Shown here in pieces: positions 10,181-21,543 of a DNA stretch of 64,000 bases; the first letter of the stretch is position 1; each line of letters opens with the position of its first letter. Below the pieces are notes generated by a model. That model made no database searches and was not told the origin of the DNA. It was given only the letters and a program-made list of their open reading frames with translations. The DNA lies in NCBI GenBank assembly GCA_020466095.1, contig CM035806.1:160830379-160894378 (forward strand), given 5' to 3'. The translations under genes were made by a program, and so were the position numbers. The DNA comes from Chlorops oryzae (Eukaryota > Arthropoda > Insecta > Diptera > Chloropidae).

Positions 10181-13100
10181 CTAAATTATGGTAAATAGAA
10201 TAAATGATTAAAAGCGTAAGGGACTAAAAACTATATATAGAGACAACGCGTGCTTCTCCCTGATACTTACGCGTGTTCAAAAAGTTTGCGGCTGTTTGCT
10301 GCTGCTGATGGAGTTGCTGTTGTGCCGATTGCGCAGAGGTTGACGCATGTCCCTGCAGATGGTGTTGCTGTTGCATATGTTGCTGCTGCTGCTGCTGCTG
10401 CTGTTGCGCCATAAAACCAGCCGTATGTTGGTTTATACTAAATAGTGATTTCTGTAGGCTGGCAACGATGCCGTTTGCGTTGCCCGCACCGCTATTGGCA
10501 TTGCCACCAAGACCACCACTAACATTACCGCCACTGCCTAACATTGCAAATGGTTTATGTTGCTGCTGTTGTTGTTGTTGCTGGGCACCCAATGAACCAC
10601 TGTTTGTTGACATAAGCAGATCTCCAGCATTTATGCCAAGTAAATTTGAATCATTGGGTATAGCGCTGGAAAGACCACTTCCGACCATGCCGTTTCCAAC
10701 TCCAAAGAGGTCACGCAGTATGGGTTGCGCGATCTCGTTACCATTCATTAGAGAATTGAAGGCCAAATCGACTTGCTGATTGAAATTGATGCCACCGTCT
10801 AGCGGTGGTGTATCCAATTGCATACCCGGACCTTGTGGAAGCAACATTGGCCCCCCACCGGCGCCCGCTCCAGATGTTAGTGAATTTAAATATGGATTGT
10901 TTAAGCCACTCGCGCTGTTATTGCGATGTTGCTGCTGCTGTTGTGCCTGTTGCTGGTGGTGCAACAATTGCGGAGGTGGCTGCATTAGATTCTGTGCCAA
11001 CATTTCTCGAGATAGACCGAGATGTGCTTGGGACAGCTGTAACTGCTGCTGCAACGCCAAAGGCAGTGAGGTCTGCCCTTTGTTTGATTGATTGTGTGGC
11101 GTCAGCTGTTGTTGCTGCTGCTGCTGCTGTTGTTGTTGTGTGCTGTTGTTGCTGCTGTTGTTGTTGTTGTTGTTGTTGTTGCTGTTGCAATACGGTCATA
11201 ACTTGGCGTAGCACTTCCATAAATTTTGTGGCTGCTTCTTGGCCTTGCATTTCCATCAATTTAAGATACCATTTGTATTGGGATTCTTTGGATTCGAATG
11301 CCATTTCGTAGATGTTCATATTTGGTGGCAGAAGTGCAGAGCAATCGGGCGGCTGCGGTTGTTGTTGTTGTTGCATTGGAAATCGAAGTGCCGTTGGCGA
11401 TTGTTGCTTGTTATTGGTATTTAATAAAGATGGTGGTGGCGGCGGTCCTTGGAAAACATTCAACGGTATGTGGACATTGTTCAAAAATTGATAGTCCTTG
11501 TCCTTGAATGCTGGTCCTGGTCCAGGACCTGGGCCGCCAGGTCCACCAGCACCACTGCCGCCATAAAAGTTCCCTGGAGGTTGTGGTGGTCCCCCATTAG
11601 CTGGACCCGGACCCGCCGCTGGTGCTTGTGGGGGTGGTGGTCGCTGTTGCATAAATGGATCCATTGGACTAATTGGCCCATTGGGTATTACGACGTTTCG
11701 TTGTTGATTTAACAGTGGTTGCAACTGATTTGGTGGCGGAACATTTCCCCCGCCACCGGCATAGCCGACCGAAAAATTTCCCAACGGCGGCGGCGGTGGA
11801 CACTGGGCATTTGATGGCGGCGGTGGGACATGTTGCTGCTGTCCGAAAAGCGATTTCTTCGCTAAAAAGCCCAGGTCACTCGGATTTGCTCGCATTTGCG
11901 GTGGCGGCGGTTGTTGCTGACCAGGTGGCACTTGGATCGGAACGCTGCCACCACGTATGCCTTGATTGGCTTGTTGCTGCTGCTGCTGCTGTTGTTGTTG
12001 AGGCGGCAATGGACGATTGTTACTGCCAGCAACTGAACCAGGTGGTTGTTGGGACGGAGGCGGCAACTGCTGTTTGGGCAACACACTCCAAGGATTACTT
12101 TGCGGCGGTGGTCCCCACAAACTTGCATTCGGATTTTGCGTTTGAGGCGGCATTGGACCTTGTTGGCCGGCTGGTCCGTTTCCTCGTAATTGTTGCTGTT
12201 GCTGTGCTTGCTGCCAGGCCAAGTACTGTTGCGGAAAGTGTCCAGCTGGGTTGGCGCCCGGATGAACGCCCGCTGGTGGCGGTGGCGGTTGACCACGCGG
12301 ATTAAATTGTTGCCCCAATGCGGCTGGAGGTGGTGGCTGAGGCGGCGGTTGCTGTTGTTGATGTGGTGGACCCATAGGGCCCCTCATTCCGCCCATCTGT
12401 GGATTATTTCCAGGGAAGTGATGTCCTGGACTTGGGCCTGGGCCTGGGCCAGGGCCAGGTCCTGGACCTTTCCCACCTGCCATGCCTTGATTCATCATTG
12501 CGGCAGCAGCTGCAGCCGCACTGTAGGCTGCTGCTGCGGAGTGTTGTGCATATAAATGTGGTGGCATTTGCTGATTTCCAGCATTAGCAGCAGCTGTAAT
12601 CGCTGCATGATGCGGTGGTGGCATATGGGGTGGCATGCCCGGCACGTTCATGTGTGGCGGAATCGTTCCATTGCCATGATGATTTGGAGTGCCTGGAGGA
12701 GCAATAACCGAAGGTGGTCCAGAATGATGAGAATTATTGGCAGCTGCTGCAGCAGCAGCGGCAGCAGCAGCAGCAGCTGCAGCGGCCGCGGCTGCAGCAG
12801 CAGCTGGACCACCCATAAGGAACATGGCAGCTTGATCGCGTACATAGGCCTCCGGTTGAAGCGAACGTGGCACGAATTCCGGCGCCAAGGATTCAAAACA
12901 TAGCCACGCTTTAACTCCACACCATCCAACTGAGATCGTAGAAATGACCAAGTTATGCCAAAAAGTGAATTATTTTCATCGCAAATCTCAATGAATCGCT
13001 CCCAGACTTTGCGACAACGTCCGATAGAGCAAAGCGCAACTGGATCGCCTACAACAGCGACGAGACTCTGCGCACGTGTTATAGCCGTGTTAAGGAGTTT

Positions 13101-16100
13101 CGAATTACTTAGAAACCCATAGTCGGTATCCTCGTTAGCGGACGGCGATACGCCCGGTCCAACGTGTGGCATCTGCTGCGGTAGACAAGTACGACGCGTA
13201 CGCACTGTGGAAAGGAAAACGGCACGAAATTGTTTACCCTGAACGTTGAGGACACGCTCTACCGAGATACCACCCATTCGACGCTTCCTCAGCTCGGAAC
13301 GTATGCGAAATACTTGATCGGCATAGGGTGTCATTATGCCGATGCTTGCATCATTCACCTTACCCCACGAGCTCGGCCACTTCTTGCGAAGTTCACAGAC
13401 CCTTTCAACGACCTCATAAACCTCAGCGTTGTTATAGAATGCCGTCGAGTTCTTATCCTGTACATCTTCACCACGTGTAGTGAAAAACGTAAGCGGATAG
13501 AAACGTTCGTGGCGCGGCTGTTTACCAGATGCAATAAGCTTCTGCTCGTAGAATAGTTCCGATGTGAATTTAATGATCGCTTCATGGGCACGATAGTTCT
13601 CGCATAGCAATATCTTGCAAGCGAAATTCGACGGATAATGATCGTAGAGACGTTCGAGCAATGATATATGCAGCTTTCGTTCCATAGCAAAGGCTGAGAA
13701 TAATTCAGGGCTCATTTGCATGTGATCACCGGCCAAGACAATACGTGTCGAGTCATTCGCCAATGCAAGTGGCATAATTGCTTCGCACTCCATTGCCTGT
13801 GCAGCTTCATCAAGAAAAATATGCGTAAAATAGCCCTTGGGTAATCCAAGTGTTGCCAATTCCATTGAAATGCTGAGTGTGACAACAACAATACGATGCT
13901 TCATTATGTCCTCCACAGTCGGGCGGCGGAAGTTACCCAATTCATCCGTTATGCAGTACTAAATACCGGAAAAAGAATAAAATTGTTTCGTTTTTTTTTT
14001 TTTAAGTTTCAAATTACACGAGATATAGAATTGGAAGTCAAATGACCAGCCATGTACATATATCATCAATTGGCATGAAAAACAATCGATATTTAGATCA
14101 CAATATGCCAATCTAGCCAAGTGTTACTGCTTCCTTCCCTGAATACAAAACTAAAATTGTCTACAAAAATCAATCTAAATTTTCAGCCCGATTCTGAATA
14201 TTCTCGGGGAATTGTTCTCAGCGATTTAAAAAAAAAAGTTCTCCCATTCTAAACACACTGGGAAGGGAACAACATAAAGGTGCCGAAAATTCTGAACATT
14301 TTTGATCAAAGGTCCATTACATTCTTCTTACTTTTATTGACGCGGGGAAATATTCATTTAGAATAGGGCTGTTTATCAAAGTCTATTGATGAGAATTTCT
14401 CATCGGTTGATTTCCTCCATGGTGATTTTCTATATGGGCACGGCACGGTCCAGAAAAAAATCAATCGCATCTCAGTGCAAGTAGAGATTTATTACCTCTT
14501 GGCGATGTCACACTTATAAATTTAATTTTTATAACTTAGGCCCGATTTTACAGTGCATACTTAAGGTCTCCTTAGCACTTAAGTAAAGCTTAAGTCTGTA
14601 AGGGCCAATATTACCAAACATATTTTAAAAAATTTTAAAATTAAATTAAAAATTTTTTTATTTTAAATTTCATTTTCAATATGCAACTTTTTTAAGTATA
14701 GCAAAATGTGGCAGCACGCTCCACTGTCAGGGTAGTCAGTCAAATTCCCAAATGATTGAAATATTATTTTAGAGCATGGAGCCGTGTGCGCTCGATTTTT
14801 CATCGGTTTCATATCGCTGTAATCTGAATCCATAAATTTAAAGCTTTGCTTGTTTCGTTTTGCGCAGATTTTTTCAGTAAAATTTTAGAATGAATGTAAT
14901 CAGCTGTTTTTCTACCACCCAAAACAGGGCTGTTACCATATCTTAAAAAAAACTTAAACGACCTGCTGAGGTAGTTTAAAATTTTTTTTTAAATATTTTA
15001 AAAATTTCTGTGGTGAAAATGAAAATCAGATTTTATTTTTAAAATTTTTTTAAATATGCTTGGTAATATTGGCCCTAAAGCATTTTAACAGTACAAATTT
15101 TAAGTGCTCCTTAAATAAGTTTTCAAATTAATTTAATGAAGGAATTTCACTAATTTTACGAATTTTAAAAAAGTATAAACAAAAAATATAGGTTTTTTGA
15201 AATGTTGCCTGCCGAAAACAATTTTCGTGAGTTTTGGATAAAAATTGACTGTTAAACCACTTGACACTTAAGGTGTTCTTAAGTCTTCATGCTTCCTTAA
15301 CTTAAGTATACACTGTAATATTGGGCCTTAATGTCTTAATTTGGAGGAAAAAAGTGGAAATGGAAATTGAAGTATGTATTCCAAAAAGAAAGCATGCCAC
15401 ACACGAAATTTTTTTGAAATGAGTTCTTCCGAAGTCTTTGCACAGTCTATAAAAACGAAATCCACGCAGTATTTTGGAGCTATGTATGTACTTACATATT
15501 TACTCTGCGTCATTGGTTTTTTCGTTTTTTTTCTTTTATTAGGAGTAATATTCTTCATTATCGGAGGTGTCTTGTTGTTAGGATAGTACTTACCTTTTGA
15601 ACAACATGATTTACAGTGGCCACCCAACGCTTATGGTAGTAGACACGTAATGGTGTTGCCTCCGCCAAACCGTCTTCAATCCATGGATGAAGATATTCTT
15701 TGATGTAAAGATCAGCAGCAGAATTCGAATGCGTGCAAATGAGTATCTTTGCGTCTGGCTGTATAAGGAGCTGTTTGATAGCTTGCGCCAGAGTGTACGT
15801 CTTGCCGGTACCGAAAGGTCCAATCAACAGTATCGGTGGTAGCTTTATACCGAGCGAAGTAGTAATCGCATTTACTGCTTCACGCTGTTTCGCATTCAGC
15901 TTTGGTTCACACGTATCCGACCACTGCTTTTTCGGTGTCCACGGTATATTCGGTTCGACATCTGTGTCCGGGAAAATGATCTTGAAGTCGGTAATCTTAT
16001 CGACGGAATTATGCCATTCACAATACGGCAATCGATTCAGTTGGAACTGTATGTCTACGTCGATTTCTGTATCGGCTTTTAGTGCCATTTCTTCAACACA

Positions 16101-19100
16101 TTTTGCGGATAGCTTGAGGTAGATGACATTCTTACCCTTATCCTCAATGAGCACCTCATAGACTTTGCGCTTTTTATCTCTAGCTAGTGTTGGTGAAACG
16201 GAATTTGTATTCGGTTCTTCTGGAGGTGATATATATACACTGGAACAGCTCGAGAGTATAAGTCTTCCCGGTGAAGTATCCTCAGAAATATCCTTGCCCA
16301 GACGCATTAACGCGAACAATTCATTCGAACAGGAATATTTTGCTGTGCTTGTGGCCATACCCGCCGGTGTTAATATATACGTTGAGGTCACTGTCAGTCT
16401 GGTTCGTACATTAAAGCGCGCTATCTGTTCATAACGTGCAATCTCCTCGACATATAATAACTCATGTATACGCGACCGATAATTGCTCTGTGTCAATCGT
16501 TTCTCGAGAATCGTCGATTGGGTTAGCGTGAACGTTTGCGCACGCGGGCATGGATATCGTTCGAGCATCTCTTTTTCATGTTTTATATCGTTCATGTATG
16601 CTTCTGTGCATAGGTGCGTACCCAAAGATGCGGTCTCAAATTTTGCCAATTGTGTATTGGAAATGTCCCAACGTGTCGCCGAGCTATTGATGATATCGCG
16701 TTTGATCTCTTCGATTTTCTCAACGTCACCAACAGGCACCACATCCACGCAAAGATGTCGTAAAAGCATTGGCTCTGTACCAAAATCAAAGCAAACAGCC
16801 TGACGGAACGTACCATAGATATCTGTATGGAATTCAATCACCACCTGATGTCGAAGTATCGCAGGACTTTTTACACATATTTCCAATATCTCTCCCTTTT
16901 GCGAGTTTTCTTCATTTTCACTTGGCGTTGAAGTTGAGATTGACATTGACATTGGCGTTGGCGTTGACGATTCGGTTACCGCTGTCAAATCTGATGGCGT
17001 TGCAACCCATTCCTGATTTGACTTTAGTTCAACATTATGCTCCAATGACGTCACAGTCGCTTTTCCCGATTTCGAAAGATCGGCATCGCTTATTTTGCCG
17101 CATGCTTTAATTGATTTGATTGAAAAATGATTTCGATGTTCATCTTGCAGCAATGCAACAGCTTTCAGTGTATCCGTTGACGTCAGCTGGAATACCCATT
17201 CACGTTTGGAACTTTTTGAACTGATGCTGGTAACCAGCTCCTGTTCACAGGTCGCGTCTACACCAGCGACTTTTTCGCACATTATGCGATCTGGTGCTGT
17301 GGCCTGAATCCAACGTTCGAGTATTTGTTCCGTATACGATTTTCCATACAGTTCCTTCTCGCACGCCTTCTGCAAACGTAATCTTCTATACTCGAAGCGC
17401 TCTTTCCACTCATTTAGTTCCTCCAGACCGTGCGCTTCAACGCATTGATTGCCATAGTGACAGGTTTGCGTCTCACTGTACGACTCACAGAGCCCATAGT
17501 AGTCAAGTGTAAAGCCACGTGGCGGTGGTCGCCACTTCCAATCACGGCCTGATGACAAACAAAAAAAAAAAAAAAAAAAAATTCAAATAAAAAAATCAAT
17601 AAATAGAAGGCCGCTTTGAAATCAGTAAATTTTTATTTTTTAAATATCAATCGCCATCGGTGTATATTGTTCTGCGACTTACCATCTCTAATGCTGATGA
17701 AAACATAAGAAATAAATATGTAACACACTCACCTTCATCCGACATTATCACATTCTGGTGGCTTTCAGTTTGACAATGATCGCGTAATTCATTGCGTGTC
17801 TTGAAGGTAATCGCACAGTAGGAGCATGTTATACCATCGTCGGGCTTGGGCGAATCATCTTCGGCATTAGTTTTAGTCTCAGCGTTATTTTCGGCTTCGG
17901 TCTCACCATCATTCGCTTCTTCAGTTCCTTGCGGTCTGGTCAAACTGATTGCAGCCAATAGATCGGTTGTTTTTTGCAGCGTTGACGAGGCCGATGCAGC
18001 CGACAAAGCGGTCGACGACGATGATGCGGAGGAAGAGGACGATGATGAGGACGATGACGCTGTAGATGACGCTGAGGAGCATGAAGATGATGCAGTGCAT
18101 GATGATGTTATTGTTGCTAGACTGCCGGCACTTCCACCACTCGAACTGCTATTGCTGCTTAAAGAACCATTCACTTGTGATTGCTGCGGTTGAGCGGAAC
18201 CGCTGGCGCTGTTGCCACTGTTGCTGCTGTTACCGCTGTTACCACTATTGCCGCTTCCGCTCCCGTTCCCATTCCCATTCCCATTCCCGTTTCCATTTCC
18301 GCTCTCACGCTTCTTCAGTCCTTTGTTGCTTAGCAATTTGCTGTATTTATCCAATGGCAAATTGTTTGTAGCCCAATGATCCAGCTTTGTATCAAGTGAA
18401 GCTAATTCGTCTTCAAGACGCGCTTGCGCTGTTTTCGACGACTTACTGCTGCTGCTATTTCCGTTCCCACTGCCGTTCACCATCGATACGATTGACTTGT
18501 AACGTTCGAGTGTCTTTGTAATATCAGCGAAACTTTGTTGACCATTTATTTCGGCAATCCATTCGCGTAGTGTTTGATCGGCTTCCTAGAAAGCAAAATA
18601 TATAAATATAAATATGAAAATAAAAATAAAAAATGAAAGAATTTTGGAAACTTCTAAATGTTCTCATGCCTCAAAATAATTCTACTTACGTTGTATTTTT
18701 TAAGCTTGCAAAGTGCATGCACCAGCCAACGACGCGCACGCGATACACTAGCAAGGCACTCTTGGGGGTGTTCCAACAGCAGTGCGAGTACTTTTCGTGC
18801 ATCGACAAGACAGGGCTCATATTTTCCTAGCTCCAGCAGGCACTCGCAACGTCCAAGAAGGCATGCTACCAAGCGATCCTTTTGAATGCGATTAGCACTA
18901 CTAGCGTTGGCAGAATTTAAGCTAGAGCCACTATCGGTGGCACTACTGCCATTACCGCTGGTGTTGGTGTTGGTGGTGGTGCTGCTGCTACAGCCGCCCC
19001 CGCCGCCGTTGCCACCACTGCTGTTGGTGCCGCTAGAGGCTAACAACTGATCGTACAAGGTAACTGCACGGGACCAGCTACGTCGCCGAACCGCATCGTG

Positions 19101-19124
19101 TGCCTGCATTTCTTTTTCAGCCAT
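8962..19124 (-). CDS. HELZ: HELZ-type RNA helicase with zinc fingers (five exons)
   Basis: Ortholog of HELZ (CG9425 in Drosophila), an Upf1-like SF1 helicase that binds poly(A)-binding protein and CCR4-NOT and represses or destabilises mRNAs in the cytoplasm. Exons in transcript order are 19124-18690, 18585-17733, 17548-15594, 13958-10271 and 10180-8962. All introns have GT-AG ends and matching phases. Order of parts: TPR-like N-terminus, glycine/serine-rich spacer, C2H2 finger (C399, C402, H415, H421), CCCH finger (C450, C459, C465, H469), Walker A GPFGTGKT (1006-1013), DEAA (1131-1134), helicase motifs to TAITRAQ, a PAM2-like motif (1436-1445), then about 1,270 Q/P/G/A-rich residues. The total is about 2,715 residues, longer than human HELZ. 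Four frame breaks (near 12887, 11140, 9449 and 9095) must be bridged. I read them as sequence errors because downstream frames and splice phases stay consistent. Confidence 0.93.
10271..13958 (-). CDS. HELZ: HELZ exon 4 (helicase core, PAM2, low-complexity tail)
   Basis: Starts [10 protein letters not shown] after acceptor TTTAG. It contains [55 protein letters not shown] and [17 protein letters not shown], the remaining SF1 motifs. The PAM2-like motif LNPLAPEFVP at about 12868-12896 is split by a missing base. Next come a 20-plus alanine run, a PGPGPGPG run, proline/glutamine-rich blocks and a conserved helical stretch, [21 protein letters not shown] second break near 11140 moves the frame within CAG/CAA repeats. 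The exon ends FLNTR at donor GTAAGT (10270-10265). Confidence 0.85.
14539..15327. mobile_element. outer MITE in HELZ intron 3, TTA duplication
   Basis: Ends are GGCCCGATTTTACAGTGC on the left and an inverted GGCCCAATATTACAGTGT on the right, about 24 of 27 bases matching. TTA flanks both sides (14536-14538 and 15328-15330). The element is split by the 474-bp MITE copy B at 14602-15075, so its own length is about 312 bp. Repeats of CTTAAG-type sequence occupy both arms. The TWA-type duplication and GG ends suggest PIF/Harbinger. Confidence 0.8.
14602..15075. mobile_element. MITE copy B, nested in another MITE
   Basis: 474 bp, same orientation and nearly the same sequence as copy A at 227-701, differing at scattered bases. 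Flanked by TAA (14599-14601 and 15076-15078). It sits within the left half of an older MITE inside the 1,635-bp third intron of HELZ, so it is the younger insertion. Confidence 0.87.
15594..17548 (-). CDS. HELZ: HELZ exon 3 (CCCH finger, helicase 1A start)
   Basis: Follows a 184-bp intron (acceptor CATCAG). It begins [11 protein letters not shown] and holds the CCCH finger (C-X8-C-X5-C-X3-H). A long region then shares the HELZ pattern [28 protein letters not shown] and LPYCEWH. The exon ends with LNAKQREAV, Walker [28 protein letters not shown] and VVQK at donor GTAAGT. It is fully open, with no frame break. Confidence 0.93.
17733..18585 (-). CDS. HELZ: HELZ exon 2 (spacer and C2H2 zinc finger)
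   Basis: Follows a 104-bp intron (acceptor TTCTAG) and opens with [10 protein letters not shown]. The middle is low complexity, with GN and GS dipeptide runs followed by a long serine tract. The end carries a C2H2 finger of spacing C-X2-C-X12-H-X5-H (CSYCAITF to ESHQ). The exon stops after GATGAA plus one base, at donor GTGAGT (17732-17727). The split codon restores glycine with the next exon. Confidence 0.88.
18690..19124 (-). CDS. HELZ: HELZ exon 1 (start codon, TPR-like region)
   Basis: 145 codons in phase 0, starting [10 protein letters not shown] at 19124 and ending LKKYN before the donor GTAAGT (18689-18684). The helical segments around residues 4-30 and 80-145 resemble the TPR-like N-terminus of HELZ. 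They are split by a serine/threonine/asparagine/glycine-rich loop with a GGNGGGGG run that is probably fly-specific. Confidence 0.88.
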
Positions 19125-19778
19125 TTTTGATGTTGTTTTAATCGCTTCAGTGTTCGGTTTAAAATGTTTTGTTTTTTTTTTTTTAATATTTTTTCTTCTT
19201 AAATTGCTTAATTTCTAAGATTTTCTTTTTTTTAGTTTTTTGTTTCGTTTTTGTATTTTTTTTTTTTTTTTTTGTTGGGTTTTTTTTTTTTTTTTTTTTT
19301 TTAAAGAATATTTCTAATATGACTTAATTTACTGAGAACGTTTGAATAAAAATTTATTTTCTGGCTAGTCGTAGGTTGCCTCTACTCCTTGTCTTTGGAG
19401 TTCGTTTCTGCATTAGTTAAGACATGCTAAAAATTCCGACGAAATCTGTAGTAATATATAGACATATAGACGATAGGTATTAGAAAATTAGCTTGCGCAT
19501 GGGATATAAGATGGATGGTTCAAGGGTTTGGTTTGAACTGGTCAAATGGTTTCAAATGGTCGATGTTTCAAATATCAAATGGTTTGAATTCGTCAGACAC
19601 GCCAACATATCGGACGGTCTATAGCCTATAGTCTGAGTCTAGAGATACATATGCGATGCGTTATGAACTTGAATGAAAGGAGACATTGGTATGTAAACGT
19701 TCGATCAAAGCGTGTAACTTGAAACCTTTTTGAAAAGCAAAGTTTTGAACAACTAAAGCAACATTCATCAAACAGTCC

Positions 19779-19817
<39 letters not shown>

Positions 19818-20399
19818 GAGAAAGGGGATACTTTGTGTGTTAGCACCAACATTTACGACTTATATACAAGCTTTATGCAAGATAACTCATCCGAATGTAA
19901 GTTTGTGATTGAAATGATTTTTTTCTTTTTTCGTTTTTCTTCTTTTGTTTTCTCGACATCTCGAACATTTGACAGAACAGTTGTCTTGGAATATTATACA
20001 AACATTTTTATGTCCCTTATGACTATTAAACGTAATTTCACAATAGAGCGGCTTTCAACGATTTTCCACTTTTATTTTCTACGTTCTTTTATTGCTTTTT
20101 GTCAAATTTAAGGCACTATATCGTGTCCTTAATTGGAAAAACCCGAAAGGCAAAAGAAAAAAAAAAAAATTTTTTTTTTATAGATATTGCTCTTTGCTTT
20201 CTGCTTCAATTCTCGCTTGTAAGCACTTTTAGAATTTTCAATAATGGCTCATATGCTGGTGTAATGTATGTAATTCGATTTGAAGAACTTACCTTTCGTT
20301 TGTCTCGAACAAATTCAGCAACTTTTGTAAAATAAATAAATTAAAATTTGCACATCACGCAGAACTAAATGCGTCCATTTACACTGGCTCGAAACTTGT
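19125..20399. other. HELZ upstream region, poly-T rich
   Basis: Upstream flank of the minus-strand HELZ gene, with T homopolymers near 19170-19182, 19258-19302 and 19781-19815. No promoter element is convincing and no coding sequence is seen. Confidence 0.5.
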
Positions 20400-20672
20400 T
20401 CGGTGCTCGACTTATAATTTAGATTTTTCTCTGCTGTTCGACTTATAACTAAGATTTTTCTCTGCTGCTCGACCTATAATTTAGATTTTGCTCTGCTGTT
20501 CGACTTATAACTAAGAGTTTTCTCTGCTGCTCGAATACCTAGATTTTGGTCTGCTGCTAGAATTATAACTTAGATTTTGCTCTGCTGCTCGACTTATAAT
20601 TTAGATTTTGCTTTGTTGCTCGAACTATAACTATGTTTTATCTATGCTGCTCGACTCATAACCTAGATTTTG
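20400..20672. repeat. tandem array of about 33-bp units
   Basis: Roughly eight degenerate units built on CTGCTCGACTTATAAYTTAG followed by ATTTTGCT. Neighbouring units differ by substitutions and small indels, so the array is not freshly expanded. Confidence 0.8.
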
Positions 20673-20807
20673 TTGCGGTTCATTCATTATCGAAATGTAT
20701 TAACGTGTAAATCCCGTCTAACTTAGATTTGGAAACGGTAAATGTAACGAGTATAGTTGACTTACAATTTTTTAGATGATTAAATTCTAATAAGAAGTAT
20801 GTTTCAC

Positions 20808-20853
20808 ACACACACACACACACATACATATATAATATATATATATATATATA
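20808..20853. repeat. (CA)n then (TA)n microsatellite
   Basis: A CA run passes through CATA into a TA run. Confidence 0.9.
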
Positions 20854-20868
20854 TTCTTAATTAACGTT

Positions 20869-21543
20869 GCGCCTCGACGTGCAATAATTATTGCTAGCAA
20901 TCTGTGAAATAGTTTTGGCAAAAGGTAGAAATATTGCTAGGTGTTACCTGGCATCTCGATACGCAAATTTTCATGGCATACCATCTGTCAATTTCATGTC
21001 TTGCCATTGGCAATATTGCCAGGGTGGATTTGCTTACGCTGCGCCTCGACGGGCAATAATTATTGCTAGCAATCTGTCAAATTGCTTTGCCAGGTAGAGG
21101 CAATATTGCCAGGGTGGGATTTTTATGTTATGCCATCTTCATATTCAAAATGACGTTGAACAGGCTACTACGCTGCGCACGCGCTCTCGATGCCTTGAAA
21201 CAACTTTATTATGAGTGTGACAAAGAAGAAAAACGAAGTTAATCAAAATTTTAGGTTAATCCATTTTTACAAAAACGGGATCAACATAGTTTGAACATTA
21301 TCTTATAAATATGGGCGACGCACCACTCCATTTTGACGATATACACACTTTGAAAATTTCATAGAAACGAAGTTCGGCTGTCAAATAGCAAAATGACAGC
21401 TCATTGCCAAACTGAAAGTTGGCAATCGCAGCGTGGCAATATTGCTTGCCATATATTGCCATCTTTTCAAAATGAGCGATCTCCATTGGCAATATTGCTC
21501 ACGTTGACAGATTGCTACAAATAATTGTTGCCTGTCGAGGCGC
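20869..21543. mobile_element. inverted-repeat element with duplicated left end
   Basis: GCGCCTCGACGTGCAATAAT on the left is mirrored on the right by TGCCTGTCGAGGCGC at 21529-21543. The left end occurs twice, at 20869 and again at 21041, each followed by TTGCTAGCAATCTGT. The palindrome TTGGCAATATTGCCA and close variants recur inside. No coding sequence or clear target duplication is seen. Confidence 0.65.

Noticed and set aside
11673..12305. 210-codon plus-strand frame opposite HELZ exon 4
   Set aside because: Shadow of the repetitive coding sequence on the other strand; composition is only A/V-rich complement of Q/P codons.
12868..12896. Programmed -1 frameshift in HELZ
   Set aside because: No slippery heptamer or obvious downstream structure at the site; a missing base explains it more simply.
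20400..20672. CRISPR-like array
   Set aside because: Repeats are contiguous and degenerate with no unique spacers, and the host is a eukaryote.
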